Shown here piece by piece: positions 43,925 through 52,846 of a DNA stretch of 64,000 bases (within the stretch, counting starts at the first letter, position 1; every line of letters starts with the position of its first letter). The notes below the pieces were generated by a model. The model saw only the letters and a program-made list of their open reading frames with translations. It was not told where the DNA came from and ran no database searches. The stretch is taken from contig NZ_JAMZIE010000002.1 of assembly GCF_024178165.1 (NCBI RefSeq), positions 310,001 to 374,000 of the forward strand, given 5' to 3'. Source of the DNA: Halohasta salina (GTDB lineage: Archaea > Halobacteriota > Halobacteria > Halobacteriales > Haloferacaceae). A program made the position numbers and the translations under genes.

Positions 43925-46060
43925 ATGGCTTCACGTAATCTACGGGCCGCCGAGCCAGCCGCGGCGTCGATCCGGCCGGCTGCGGCGCTCGAACCGTCGG
44001 CGTTCTACAGCGTGTATCGGGGCGGGCTGTCGTTGCCCGACGATCAACAGCGGCTCCGGGCCAGCGCCGTGGTGCTGTTGAGCGGGCGACTCGGGCTGTA
44101 TCCGGGCGAGATCCAGCATCTCCACGAGGCGTGGGTCGACTGGGGTCGCGGTGAGCTGGTCGTGCCGGAGCGTGATCCCTGTGCCTGCCAGCAGTGTTGG
44201 GAGGCCGCCCGACGCGCCCAGCGGCTGGGCGACGGCCGGTCGCTGCTGGAGATCATCGGCGAGTCGACGTGGTCGCCGCCGGGCGGTGGCCGAACGATCC
44301 CCTTCGGCTGGTCGGAGCGGCTGACCGCAGTGATCGGGGCGTTGGTCGAAGAGGCCGACCCGCTGGCGCTCTCGGCGGAGGCGATGACCCGGCTGGTCGA
44401 CCGGAGCGCCCGGCGGGCCGAAGGGGTCGACCACGAGGCGGTCGGCTTCGACAGCCTGCGGGCGACGGCGATCTCGTTTTTCGCCGACGCGGGGTTCCCG
44501 GCCGCACGGATCGCCCACCTCGCTGGCACCGACCCCGAGACGGCCCGGGCGTTCACCGGCCGGGAGGGTGGCGACGCCCGCGAACGGCTGTCCGAACTGT
44601 TCGACGGCGGGATCGCCGACCCCGGCGGGAGCTACGGGCTCGTGGCCGACCCCGAGCCGTTCGACGCCGAACCGGTCGATCCACGGGAGTACGACGACGA
44701 GTGGCGACAGCGGCGGATGCGACAGCGAGCCAACGCCCCCGAGGCGCTACAGAACCCCCGGCCGGTCGCCGACGCACTGAACCGGCGGCTCGATCCGAGC
44801 GACCTCGGCACGCGGCGGGCGCTCGACGCCGACAGCGACCTCGTCGACCCCGACAGCGCCACCGCGCGGCTCGACGAATGGGTCCACCGACGGGAGGCCG
44901 ACCGCCGGGGGACCGCGGGAACCGCCCACACAGCGGAGGCGTCGGCCACCCCATCGACGGGAAAGGAGTCGGGCGGTTCCAGTGGGACCACCGGCGAGCC
45001 GGCCGGTGTCGGCGCACGCAGTGCCGGAGCGGCCGATAACGCTGCGGCCGCCGACACAACGGCCGCCGCAACGGGTGGAAGCGGTGCGGCCGGGTCGACC
45101 GCCGATTTGGGAGCCAACGCGGAGGAGACGGCCGTCGAGGAGGCGGCGGTGTTCAACCCACGGGAGGAACTCAGCGGCCCGCCGGAGCTGACCGTCGAGA
45201 CCACCGTCGCCTGCTCGGAGTTCGCCGGCGGTCGGCCGACCGAAACGCGGGTGTTCCTCGGACCAGAGGAGCTGCTGTTGGTTCAGGCTGACGACTCGAT
45301 GGCCCCCGAGTACACCCGGATCGAGCTGTCGGGGGTCGTCGACCTCTCGCCGGACTACATCCCCGAAGAGCTTGCCGACAGCATCGAGTCGGCGGTCACC
45401 GTCGCCTACGAACGGGGCGGCGACCAGCGGCTCGCGGTGGTCGAACTCCGGGGCAACAGGCGGGTCGGCTTCGCCAACGCCGTCTTCAAGGCGATCCTCA
45501 CGGGATGTGACGCCATCGTCACCCACCCCGCCCGGCGTGGGGGTCGCGTGCTGAACACCGAGCCGGTCGAGGCGCGGCTCTCGGTCGACGACCGGTCGGT
45601 GTCGATCACCCCCGACGACGGCGAGCGGCTCGGGATCACGCTCTCGGAGATCATCCATTTCGAACTTGAAAAACAGGACTTCGAGGACAAACGGTATCGG
45701 GGGCTCTCCGTCCGTCACCTTGGCGACGGCGGGATGGCGACCAAGACGACGATCGCGCTCGAAGACGACCGGAAACACAAGCTCTTCCAGCGGTTCGTCC
45801 GGCGTGGCTACCGGGAGCGGAAGGCGAAGATCGAGGAGATCAGCCTCGAAGACGCACACAAGGAGGTGTTGGTCGCACTCTACTCGGCGGGCGATCAGTT
45901 CGACATCTCGATGATCGTCGACAAGTCGGCCGACAAACTCCAGCAGCTGTTGGGCTCGCTGGGCGAGATGGGACTGGTCCGAATCGGCGACAGTGGAGCC
46001 ACTCTGACCGGGCTCGGCCGGATCGTCGTCAACGAGAAACTCGACGACGTCAATATGTAG
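43925..46060 (+). CDS. cheF: CheF taxis protein with N-terminal tyrosine-recombinase-like domain
   Basis: 711 residues. Residues ~420-711 form a CheF domain (DUF439): RVFLGPEELLLV, GVVDLSPDYIPEELADSIE, CDAIVTHPARRGGRV, and an HTH-like end. CheF links the Che system (CheY, CheD, CheC) to the archaellum motor. Residues ~40-225 look like a haloarchaeal integrase catalytic domain: box I SGRLGLYPGEIQHL (Arg55), a cysteine cluster CACQQC (86-91), RTIPFGWSERL, box II DSLRATAISFFADAG (Arg179). The HxxR His is Asp176, and the Tyr position reads Phe210, so recombination is not expected. A ~190-residue linker rich in Ala/Gly/Thr joins the halves. The upstream region has an AT-rich TTTATTAATAATAATT promoter. 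Confidence 0.85.
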   Translation: MASRNLRAAEPAAASIRPAAALEPSAFYSVYRGGLSLPDDQQRLRASAVVLLSGRLGLYPGEIQHLHEAWVDWGRGELVVPERDPCACQQCWEAARRAQRLGDGRSLLEIIGESTWSPPGGGRTIPFGWSERLTAVIGALVEEADPLALSAEAMTRLVDRSARRAEGVDHEAVGFDSLRATAISFFADAGFPAARIAHLAGTDPETARAFTGREGGDARERLSELFDGGIADPGGSYGLVADPEPFDAEPVDPREYDDEWRQRRMRQRANAPEALQNPRPVADALNRRLDPSDLGTRRALDADSDLVDPDSATARLDEWVHRREADRRGTAGTAHTAEASATPSTGKESGGSSGTTGEPAGVGARSAGAADNAAAADTTAAATGGSGAAGSTADLGANAEETAVEEAAVFNPREELSGPPELTVETTVACSEFAGGRPTETRVFLGPEELLLVQADDSMAPEYTRIELSGVVDLSPDYIPEELADSIESAVTVAYERGGDQRLAVVELRGNRRVGFANAVFKAILTGCDAIVTHPARRGGRVLNTEPVEARLSVDDRSVSITPDDGERLGITLSEIIHFELEKQDFEDKRYRGLSVRHLGDGGMATKTTIALEDDRKHKLFQRFVRRGYRERKAKIEEISLEDAHKEVLVALYSAGDQFDISMIVDKSADKLQQLLGSLGEMGLVRIGDSGATLTGLGRIVVNEKLDDVNM

Positions 46061-46092
46061 CTCGCCGCCGGTTCAGTCGTGAACTGTGGGGG

Positions 46093-46878
46093 TCAGACCG
46101 CCAGTCCGACGTCGACGCCGACCATGATCCCGAAGCCGAGGATGAAGGTGATCGTCGCCGTATCGGCGTAACCGTGACTGTGACTTTCGGGGATGAGTTC
46201 GCGGAAGACGACCGCCATCATCGCGCCGGCAGCGAACCCCGCGGCGACGGGGAAGATCCCGGTGACAACGGCGACCAAGGCGAACCCCGCCGCCGCGGCG
46301 ATCGGTTCGGGAACTGCCCCCGAAAGCGTCGTATAGAGGATCGTTTTGGCCTTCGAGAGCCCGGTCTGGCTCGCGGGGACCGCCATCGCAAAGCCGTCGG
46401 GGACGTTCTGGACGGCGATCGCCCCCGCGAGTGCGATGCCGACCTCCTCGAAGCCGCTGGCGAAGGCGATACCGATGGCGAGTCCCTCTGGCACGTTGTG
46501 GATCGTGATCGAACTGCCGATGAGGACCGCCTGCCGGAGATCGTCGTCGACGGCTTCGACCGGGCTCGATTCCGGAAACTCGTCGCCGTTGGAGCCGCCG
46601 AACAGCATGTGGGCGTGGGGGATCGCCCAGTTCGCTGCGAGCAGAAAGCCGCCGCCGACCAGCAGTCCACCGGTGACCTCCGGGAGCGTCCCGAGTTCGA
46701 GACCGGGGACCACGAGCGCGAAGACGGCCGCCCCGACCATGATCCCCGCCGCGAGGCCGAGCGCGCCGTCGTAGAGCCGGTGGCTCACCCGACCGGTCAC
46801 GAGGATCGGCAGCGCGCCGATACCGGTGGCCGCGCCGGCCAACAGGGCGATGAGCGTCACGTCGACCACCGTTACCAT
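46093..46878 (-). CDS. ZIP family metal transporter
   Basis: 261 residues with eight predicted helices. The metal-binding motifs HNVPEG (residues 127-132, helix 4) and QNVPDG (157-162, helix 5) are intact in form, although Asn/Gln changes at the second site may alter metal preference. A His/acidic loop between helices 3 and 4 (PHAHMLFGG then DEFPESSP) is typical. It imports zinc or other divalent metals. It converges with the CheF fusion gene. Confidence 0.9.
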   Translation of the reverse strand: MVTVVDVTLIALLAGAATGIGALPILVTGRVSHRLYDGALGLAAGIMVGAAVFALVVPGLELGTLPEVTGGLLVGGGFLLAANWAIPHAHMLFGGSNGDEFPESSPVEAVDDDLRQAVLIGSSITIHNVPEGLAIGIAFASGFEEVGIALAGAIAVQNVPDGFAMAVPASQTGLSKAKTILYTTLSGAVPEPIAAAAGFALVAVVTGIFPVAAGFAAGAMMAVVFRELIPESHSHGYADTATITFILGFGIMVGVDVGLAV

Positions 46879-47037
46879 CTATACTCCGACTGGCGTATTC
46901 ACGTGGTAAAAAACGTCTGATACAGCCTGTCGGAGCCGGCTCACACTCGACCGCCCGACGGTGTCAGCCGAGCCGAGACCCGTCCGAGACGGCGACCGGA
47001 GCGACACCCCTTTTGTACGCCGTGGTGAAGCCACGCC

Positions 47038-49170
47038 ATGGACCCCAAGCGGGAGCTTTCGAGCATCGACCTCGCCGCACTCGTCACCGAGTTGGGCCGG
47101 TACGAGGGCGCGAAGGTCGACAAGGCGTATCTCTACGGCGAGGATCTGTTGCGGCTCAAGATGCGGGATTACGACCGAGGCCGAGTCGAGTTGATGATCG
47201 AGGTCGGCGACGTCAAGCGCGCCCACATGGCCGACCCCGACCACGTCTCGGACGCGCCGGGTCGACCGCCCAACTTCGCCAAGATGCTGCGGAACCGCCT
47301 CGGCGGCGCGGATTTCGCCGGCGTCTCCCAGTACGAGTTCGACCGCATCCTCGTCTTCGAGTTCGAGCGCCCCGACGCCAACACGACGATCGTCGCCGAA
47401 TTGTTTGGTCAAGGGAATATCGCGGTGCTCGACGAACACGGCGAGGTCGTCCAGAGCCTCGAGACGGTCCGGCTCAAATCCCGGACGGTCGCCCCCGGAG
47501 CCCAATACGAGTTCCCGGATTCGCGGGTCGACCCCTTGACTGTCGGCTACGAGGCCTTCGAGCGGGAGATGGCCGCCTCGACCACCGACGTGGTGCGGAC
47601 CCTCGCAACGCAACTCAACCTCGGCGGGCTGTACGCCGAGGAGGTCTGTACCCGCGCGGGCGTCGACAAGGAACTCGACATCGAGGAAGCCGACGAGTCG
47701 ACCTTCCGCGATATCTACGACGCGCTCGACGATCTCGCCACTCGTGTTCGCGCCGGCGACTTCGACCCGCGGCTGTATCTCGACGACGAGCGGGTGGTCG
47801 ACGTCACGCCCTTCCCGCTGGCCGAACGCGAGGCCGAAGGGCTCGACGAAGAGGGGTACGACAGCTTCAACGACGCCGTCGACGAGTACTTCTACCGCTT
47901 CGACCGCTCCGACGACGAGACCGACGACACCGAACCCACCACGAGCAAGCCCGATTTCGAAAGCGAGATCGCCAAACAGAAGCGGATCATCGAACAGCAA
48001 CAGCAGGCCATCGAGGGGTTCGACGAGCAGGCCGACGCAGAGCGCGCGAAGGCCGAGGCGCTGTATGCCAACTACGATCTGGTCGACGAGATCCTGACGA
48101 CGATCCAAAGCGCGAGAAGTGAGGGCGTTCCGTGGGACGAGATCGGCGAGACCCTGCAGGCTGGAGCCGAACAGGGGATCGAGGCGGCCGCGGCCGTCGT
48201 CGACGTCGACGGCTCCAATGGAACGGTGACGATCGATCTCGGCGAGACGCGGGCGACGGTCGACGCGACCACCGGCGTCGAGAAGAACGCCGACGAACTC
48301 TACAAGGAGGCCAAACGCGTCGAAGAGAAGAAAGAGGGCGCGAAGGCGGCTATCGAGAACACCCGCGAGGATCTCGAAGCCGTCAAAGCCCGCCGGGAGG
48401 CGTGGGAGGCCGACGACGACGAGGGCGAGGGCGACGGCGACGAGGATGCGGAGGCCGACGGCGAAGACGAGTACGAGGAGGTCGACTGGACGGCCCGTCA
48501 GTCGGTCCCGATCAAGCGCAACGAGCAGTGGTACGAGCGGTTCCGCTGGTTCCACACCACCGATGGCTTTCTGGTCATCGGCGGCCGGAACGCCGACCAG
48601 AACGAGGAACTGGTCAAGAAGTACATGAGCCGCGGAGACAAGTTCTTCCACGCACAGGCTCACGGCGCGCCGGTGACGATCCTCAAGGCCACGGGGCCCA
48701 GCGAAGCGGCCAAGGAGATCGACTTCCCCGAGTCGACCTTACAGCAGGCTGCGACCTTTGCGGTCTCACATTCGTCGGTCTGGAAGGCCGGCCAGTATTC
48801 GGGCGACGTCTACATGGTCGACCCCGATCAGGTCTCGAAGACCCCAGAGAGCGGCGAGTACATCGAAAAGGGGAGCTTCGTGATTCGGGGCGACCGAACC
48901 TACTTCGACGACACGGCGGTCGACCTCGCGGTCGGCATCCAGTGTGAGCCTCAGACGCGTGTGGTCGGCGGACCGACCCCGGCGGTCGAGGAGAACGCCG
49001 CGACGCATCTCCGGCTCCAACCCGGCAAGTTCGCCCAAAACGATGCCGCAAAGCGGTGTTACCGCGAGCTCAAAGCACGGTTCGCCGACGAAGGGTTCGT
49101 CCGAAAGGTCGCCAGCGCCGACCTGATTCAGGAACATCTGCCGGCCGGCGGCAGCGAACTGGTCGACTAG
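47038..49170 (+). CDS. rqcH: Ribosome quality control protein RqcH (NFACT family)
   Basis: 710 residues. Order: NFACT-N domain (1-~280), coiled-coil middle (about 310-480, with KQKRIIEQQQQAIEGFDE and an acidic DDDEGEGDGDEDAEAD stretch), then the NFACT-R domain (~500-620; FRWFHTTDGFLVIGGRNADQN). RqcH binds the obstructed large subunit with peptidyl-tRNA; in bacteria it adds Ala tails. The archaeal role is inferred from homology. A TATA-like CTTTTGTACG is about 28 bases upstream. Confidence 0.94.
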   Translation: MDPKRELSSIDLAALVTELGRYEGAKVDKAYLYGEDLLRLKMRDYDRGRVELMIEVGDVKRAHMADPDHVSDAPGRPPNFAKMLRNRLGGADFAGVSQYEFDRILVFEFERPDANTTIVAELFGQGNIAVLDEHGEVVQSLETVRLKSRTVAPGAQYEFPDSRVDPLTVGYEAFEREMAASTTDVVRTLATQLNLGGLYAEEVCTRAGVDKELDIEEADESTFRDIYDALDDLATRVRAGDFDPRLYLDDERVVDVTPFPLAEREAEGLDEEGYDSFNDAVDEYFYRFDRSDDETDDTEPTTSKPDFESEIAKQKRIIEQQQQAIEGFDEQADAERAKAEALYANYDLVDEILTTIQSARSEGVPWDEIGETLQAGAEQGIEAAAAVVDVDGSNGTVTIDLGETRATVDATTGVEKNADELYKEAKRVEEKKEGAKAAIENTREDLEAVKARREAWEADDDEGEGDGDEDAEADGEDEYEEVDWTARQSVPIKRNEQWYERFRWFHTTDGFLVIGGRNADQNEELVKKYMSRGDKFFHAQAHGAPVTILKATGPSEAAKEIDFPESTLQQAATFAVSHSSVWKAGQYSGDVYMVDPDQVSKTPESGEYIEKGSFVIRGDRTYFDDTAVDLAVGIQCEPQTRVVGGPTPAVEENAATHLRLQPGKFAQNDAAKRCYRELKARFADEGFVRKVASADLIQEHLPAGGSELVD

Positions 49171-49239
49171 TCGCCAGCGGTGTCGACCGAGTGGTGACAG
49201 GATGGGGTTTATTTCCGTCCACAATAATCCTTACAGAGT

Positions 49240-50232
49240 ATGACGTTCCGTGGCGGTTCCGACCTGGCGACGGTGTACGACGACGCCCTCGAAGAGGGGT
49301 TCGGTCTGATCGCAAGCAACATCGCCGAACCGAACGTGCTGATCGGCCTGATCAAGGGGGCGGCACGCGTCGACTCCGATCTCCTCCTCCAGATGAGCAA
49401 TGGGGCCTGTAGCTTCGCGGGCAACGGCGATCCGATCGCTGGACTGCGAGTGATGGGCACCTATATCGAACGCATTGCCGCCCCCTACGATATCGGGGTG
49501 TTCCTGAACATGGACCATCAGACCGATCTCAACACCATCGAGCGACAGATCGAGCTCGAAATCCCCTCCTCGATCATGATCGACGCCTCCCACGACTCCT
49601 TCGAGGAGAACGTCGAAAAGAGCAAACAGGTCGTCGACTGGGTCGAAGCCGCCGACGCCGACATCCTCGTTGAGGCCGAACTCGGGACGATCAAGGGGGT
49701 CGAAGACGAGATCGTCGCCGAGGAGGCCTTCTACACCGACCCCGAGCAGGCCGTCGAGTTCGTCGACCGGACGGGCTGTGATCTGCTGGCGATCTCGGTC
49801 GGCACCCAGCACGGCGTCGCCAAGGGGAAGGATCTCGAACTCCGGCCGGATCTGACCGAGGAGATCCGGGACGCCCTGCGGGACCACGGGCTCGACACGC
49901 CACTGGTCCTCCATGGCTCGTCGGGTGTCCAGTCCGACCAGCTTCAGGAGATGTTACAGCACGGCATCTGCAAGGTCAACAAGGACACCCGGTATCAGTA
50001 CGAGTACACCCGGACGGCCTTCGACCGCTACCGCGAGGCGGCCGACGAGATCGTCCCGCCGGAGGGGATCGAAGACCACCGCGACAGCTTCTTCAACGAC
50101 GTCGACTGGGCCCCCAACAAGGACCGGTTCGATCCCCGTGTGGCCGGCCGTGACATCCGCGAGCGCATCGCCGACGTCTACGCCGCCCTCGCCGAAGTCG
50201 CCGGGAGCGCCGGTCGGAGCGAATTTAGCTAG
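49240..50232 (+). CDS. fba: Class II fructose-bisphosphate aldolase family protein
   Basis: 330 residues. The zinc-binding and catalytic pattern of class II aldolases is visible: [10 protein letters not shown] (metal/catalytic Asp region), [28 protein letters not shown], and the [22 protein letters not shown] phosphate-binding loops. The enzyme cleaves fructose-1,6-bisphosphate to triose phosphates; haloarchaea use class II aldolase in gluconeogenesis and fructose breakdown. Convergent with sopI, overlapping its end by four bases. Confidence 0.9.
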   Translation: MTFRGGSDLATVYDDALEEGFGLIASNIAEPNVLIGLIKGAARVDSDLLLQMSNGACSFAGNGDPIAGLRVMGTYIERIAAPYDIGVFLNMDHQTDLNTIERQIELEIPSSIMIDASHDSFEENVEKSKQVVDWVEAADADILVEAELGTIKGVEDEIVAEEAFYTDPEQAVEFVDRTGCDLLAISVGTQHGVAKGKDLELRPDLTEEIRDALRDHGLDTPLVLHGSSGVQSDQLQEMLQHGICKVNKDTRYQYEYTRTAFDRYREAADEIVPPEGIEDHRDSFFNDVDWAPNKDRFDPRVAGRDIRERIADVYAALAEVAGSAGRSEFS

Positions 50233-50975
50233 CTGGGATCGGCGCTCGCTGCCGGTGTGTCGGTCGACTCGGGTTCGGTTCCCCCGGATTCGGCTGCCAG
50301 CGGTTCGGTGCGGAACGCCGTTCGTTCCCGATAGACGAAGTAGACGTACGGCGTCTTGGCGACCACGTCAAGATAGGCGATGATCATCGCAGTGCCGGTG
50401 ACCGAAACGTACCCAACCCCGGCAGGACTGGCTATCCAGATCACCGGGTAGGCGATCCACAGCAGTCCAACGTGGTTCTGAAGGATGCGGAACAGCCGCC
50501 GCCGGCTGGGATTGTCCTGAACGTACCTCGGGAAGACGAGATAGAGGATGGCCAGCAACACGAGGTGGAACGCCGCCGAGATGCCGAACCCGATCCACGT
50601 CCCGATCCCGGTCGCGAGCGTCGCAGCGAGTCCCGTGGCGATCATCAGCGCGTCGGCGAGCCCGACGCCGACGACCCACTTTCTGGGTGCGCCGGCGACG
50701 TAACCGGCGTAGCCGACCAGGATCGGCGTCGTCACGATCCAGTCGATGTATCTGAACAGGTACACCTCGTTTTCGCCGACCGTGATCACGCCGACCTCCA
50801 AGACCATCAACAGGTAGGAGATCGCCGCGAAGCCGGGGATGACCAAGAGCCACTTGAACTGGCCGGTGGCGTTGTCGACCGTCTCTTCGCGGAGCAACTT
50901 GAGGGCGATCCAGATCCCCACGAGCAGGCCGACGAAGCTCGTCGTGTAGGCGGCGGTCACTGCCGGATCGGCCAT
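50229..50975 (-). CDS. sopI: Sensory rhodopsin I
   Basis: 248 residues, seven helices. Retinal Lys207 lies in [13 protein letters not shown] with Asp203 four residues before; the helix C motif [18 protein letters not shown] carries Asp78 (Asp76 of the Halobacterium protein). The proton-donor Asp of pumps is replaced by Tyr, as in sensory types. His168 in NHVGLLW matches the SRI hallmark His166, and [15 protein letters not shown] is the SRI helix G end, so SRI rather than SRII or bacteriorhodopsin. It signals orange/UV light to HtrI. TGATG overlap with htrI (one base) indicates coupled translation. Confidence 0.95.
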   Translation of the reverse strand: MADPAVTAAYTTSFVGLLVGIWIALKLLREETVDNATGQFKWLLVIPGFAAISYLLMVLEVGVITVGENEVYLFRYIDWIVTTPILVGYAGYVAGAPRKWVVGVGLADALMIATGLAATLATGIGTWIGFGISAAFHLVLLAILYLVFPRYVQDNPSRRRLFRILQNHVGLLWIAYPVIWIASPAGVGYVSVTGTAMIIAYLDVVAKTPYVYFVYRERTAFRTEPLAAESGGTEPESTDTPAASADPS

Positions 50976-52504
50976 CAGAACCCGCCTCCCCTGGTCGCGC
51001 CCGTCGAACGACGTCTCCCGAGGTCGAACGTGTCGAGTTCACCGACCAGCTCGCGGGCGTTGCTATCGAACTCCTGGATGCGGCTCTCGATCCGCATGAA
51101 CCCATCGCGCTGGTCGGTGATCGCGTCGGCGACGCTGGTCGCGGTCGACTCCAGTTCCCGACTCATCTCGGAGACGTCGTTGGTACCGGCCGCAATCGTC
51201 TGGACGGTCTCGGCCTGATCGCCGGTCGCATCGCTGATCTCGGCGACCCCGTTGTCGATCTCCTCGACGGCGTCGCCGATCCGGTGGAGGTTCTCGACGG
51301 CCTCCTCGACGGTGTCGGTCCCCCGAGTCACGCGCTCGCGGGTCGACCGCACCGAGTCGGCGGCGTCGTCGGTCTGCTCGCGGAGGTCGGCGATCATCGT
51401 GGCGATCTCGTCGGCCCGCGTGCGGGTCTCCTCGGAAAGGCTCTTGACCTCGTTGGCAACGACCGCGAAGCTCTCGCCGGCGTTCCCGCTGCCGCTGGCG
51501 CGGGCGGCCTCCGTCGAGGCGTTGAGCGCGAGCATGTTGGTCTGGTCGGCGATGTCGTCGATTACCTCGACGATATCGGTGATCTCCGCGGTGGTCTCGG
51601 TGAGCGATTCGATCGTCTCGACGGTCTCGGTCGTCTCCCGTTCGATGGCCTCCATCTCCTCGATCGCTTCGGTCGCGGCCTCGCGTGCGTCGGCACTCGC
51701 CGTCGTCGTATCGTCGGTGATCTCCGAGAGATCGTCGGTCGTCGCGGCGATCTGTTCGGCCGCCGCCGACATGTTGTCGGTGTCCATCGCGATCTCTTCG
51801 AGCCGCTCGCGCTGTCGGTTGGCGTTGTCGGTGATCTCGTCGGTCGTCTCGACGGCTTGGTCGATCGAGCGCCGCATCTCGTCGCTCAGCCCGGCGATCT
51901 CGTCGGTGTCCCGCTGGATCTCGGTGGCGAACTCGTCGACCGCTCGCAGTGCCGTCGTGAGATCCTCGATAGCGCGGTTGAACTCCCGGCCGATGGTCGC
52001 CATCGCGGCGCGGTCTTCGTCGACGTCGACGCGCTGTGTCAGATCACCGCCGGCGACCTGCTGCATCGTCTCGGCGTAGCGTTCGGCCGTCTGCTGGTAG
52101 GCCGTCGCCAGCTGCTTTGCGTCCTGTTCAGCCTCTCTGGCCTCCTGTTGGGCCTGTTCTGCGGCCGACCGAGCCTCGCTTGCCCGGTCGATCTCCTCGG
52201 CCAGTGACCCACGCATCGTGTCGATAGCCGAGAACAGCCGCCCGAACTCGTCGTAGCGGTTCGACTCGATCTCGGTGTCGAGTTCGCCCTCGGCGATCGC
52301 TATCGCCCGGGTTTCGAGCTCCTCGATCGACGCGATCGTGTTCGTTCCCGTAATAGATCCCAACGCCAGCAGCCCGGCCCACGTCATCATGACCGCCGCC
52401 GCCACGCTCCCGGTGACGACCCCCACGACGGTTGTCATGCTCCCGGTGATGACGTACCCCAGAACCAGCTTCGTCCCGTACGAACCTCGCAACGCATGCC
52501 CCAT
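50975..52504 (-). CDS. htrI: Sensory rhodopsin I transducer HtrI
   Basis: 509 residues. Two membrane helices (about 11-31 and 35-52) with almost no extracellular loop, as in HtrI; HAMP-type signal-relay segments follow (~50-190, DLTQRVDVDEDRAAM), then a long coiled coil and the MCP hairpin tip (~319-361, with NMLALNAS and FAVVANEVKSLSEET). The region around residue 50 reads LGSITGTNTIASI; the residue equivalent to Glu56 of H. salinarum HtrI is Asn55. It forms a 2:2 complex with SRI, the gene directly downstream, and controls CheA. The start is near a TATA element at -27. Confidence 0.93.
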   Translation of the reverse strand: MGHALRGSYGTKLVLGYVITGSMTTVVGVVTGSVAAAVMMTWAGLLALGSITGTNTIASIEELETRAIAIAEGELDTEIESNRYDEFGRLFSAIDTMRGSLAEEIDRASEARSAAEQAQQEAREAEQDAKQLATAYQQTAERYAETMQQVAGGDLTQRVDVDEDRAAMATIGREFNRAIEDLTTALRAVDEFATEIQRDTDEIAGLSDEMRRSIDQAVETTDEITDNANRQRERLEEIAMDTDNMSAAAEQIAATTDDLSEITDDTTTASADAREAATEAIEEMEAIERETTETVETIESLTETTAEITDIVEVIDDIADQTNMLALNASTEAARASGSGNAGESFAVVANEVKSLSEETRTRADEIATMIADLREQTDDAADSVRSTRERVTRGTDTVEEAVENLHRIGDAVEEIDNGVAEISDATGDQAETVQTIAAGTNDVSEMSRELESTATSVADAITDQRDGFMRIESRIQEFDSNARELVGELDTFDLGRRRSTGATRGGGF

Positions 52505-52846
52505 GTGTGGGCCCTACTCGATGTCGGTAAATATCCGTATTGATCATTATCGTTGTTGATAACTATCCTGTCAGTAGTCTGTTTTTGATTCGAGCCATAC
52601 CCGTACTGCGATTTTTGCGATACTCTCGCACACAATTACCAAAGTAAAATCACTTTTCGATGATGTTTGACAGGAGCTATCGATCGAGTGGTGCCGCCGT
52701 GCGGGTCGATTCCGGGAACGGCATCGGCTCTGCCGACTCAGCTTTGGGGGGGTCTGCACCAGTAGCTACCGACGAGCAAGACTCCTCTGAGCATAGCCCT
52801 CACGTGGATCCCGTCGTCGACGCAGTCGTCCGGGTGTAGCCAGCGG
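52505..52846. other. Intergenic region upstream of htrI
   Basis: 342 bases. On the minus strand CGGATATTTACC (52526-52536) is a TATA-like element 27 bases before htrI, with the dyad at 52547-52562 right upstream. A short hairpin TGCGA-TACTC-TCGCA is at 52616-52630. The remainder near the kinase gene is GC-rich, with no gene seen. Confidence 0.55.
52547..52562. promoter_or_regulatory. Dyad TTATC-GTTGTT-GATAA upstream of htrI
   Basis: Perfect five-base arms, six-base centre, placed 43-58 bases upstream of the htrI start and next to a TGATCA palindrome (52541-52546). The position, just upstream of the TATA box, fits an activator or repressor site for the light-sensor operon. No known factor is assigned. 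Confidence 0.45.

Noticed and set aside
50229-50975. Bacteriorhodopsin or sensory rhodopsin II for the seven-helix protein
   Set aside because: The helix C proton-donor Asp is replaced by Tyr, and His168 plus the helix G end match SRI; the upstream transducer is HtrI-like.
52700-52780. Possible tRNA-like fold near GGTCGATTCCGGG
   Set aside because: The T-loop-like string is not accompanied by acceptor, D or anticodon stems.
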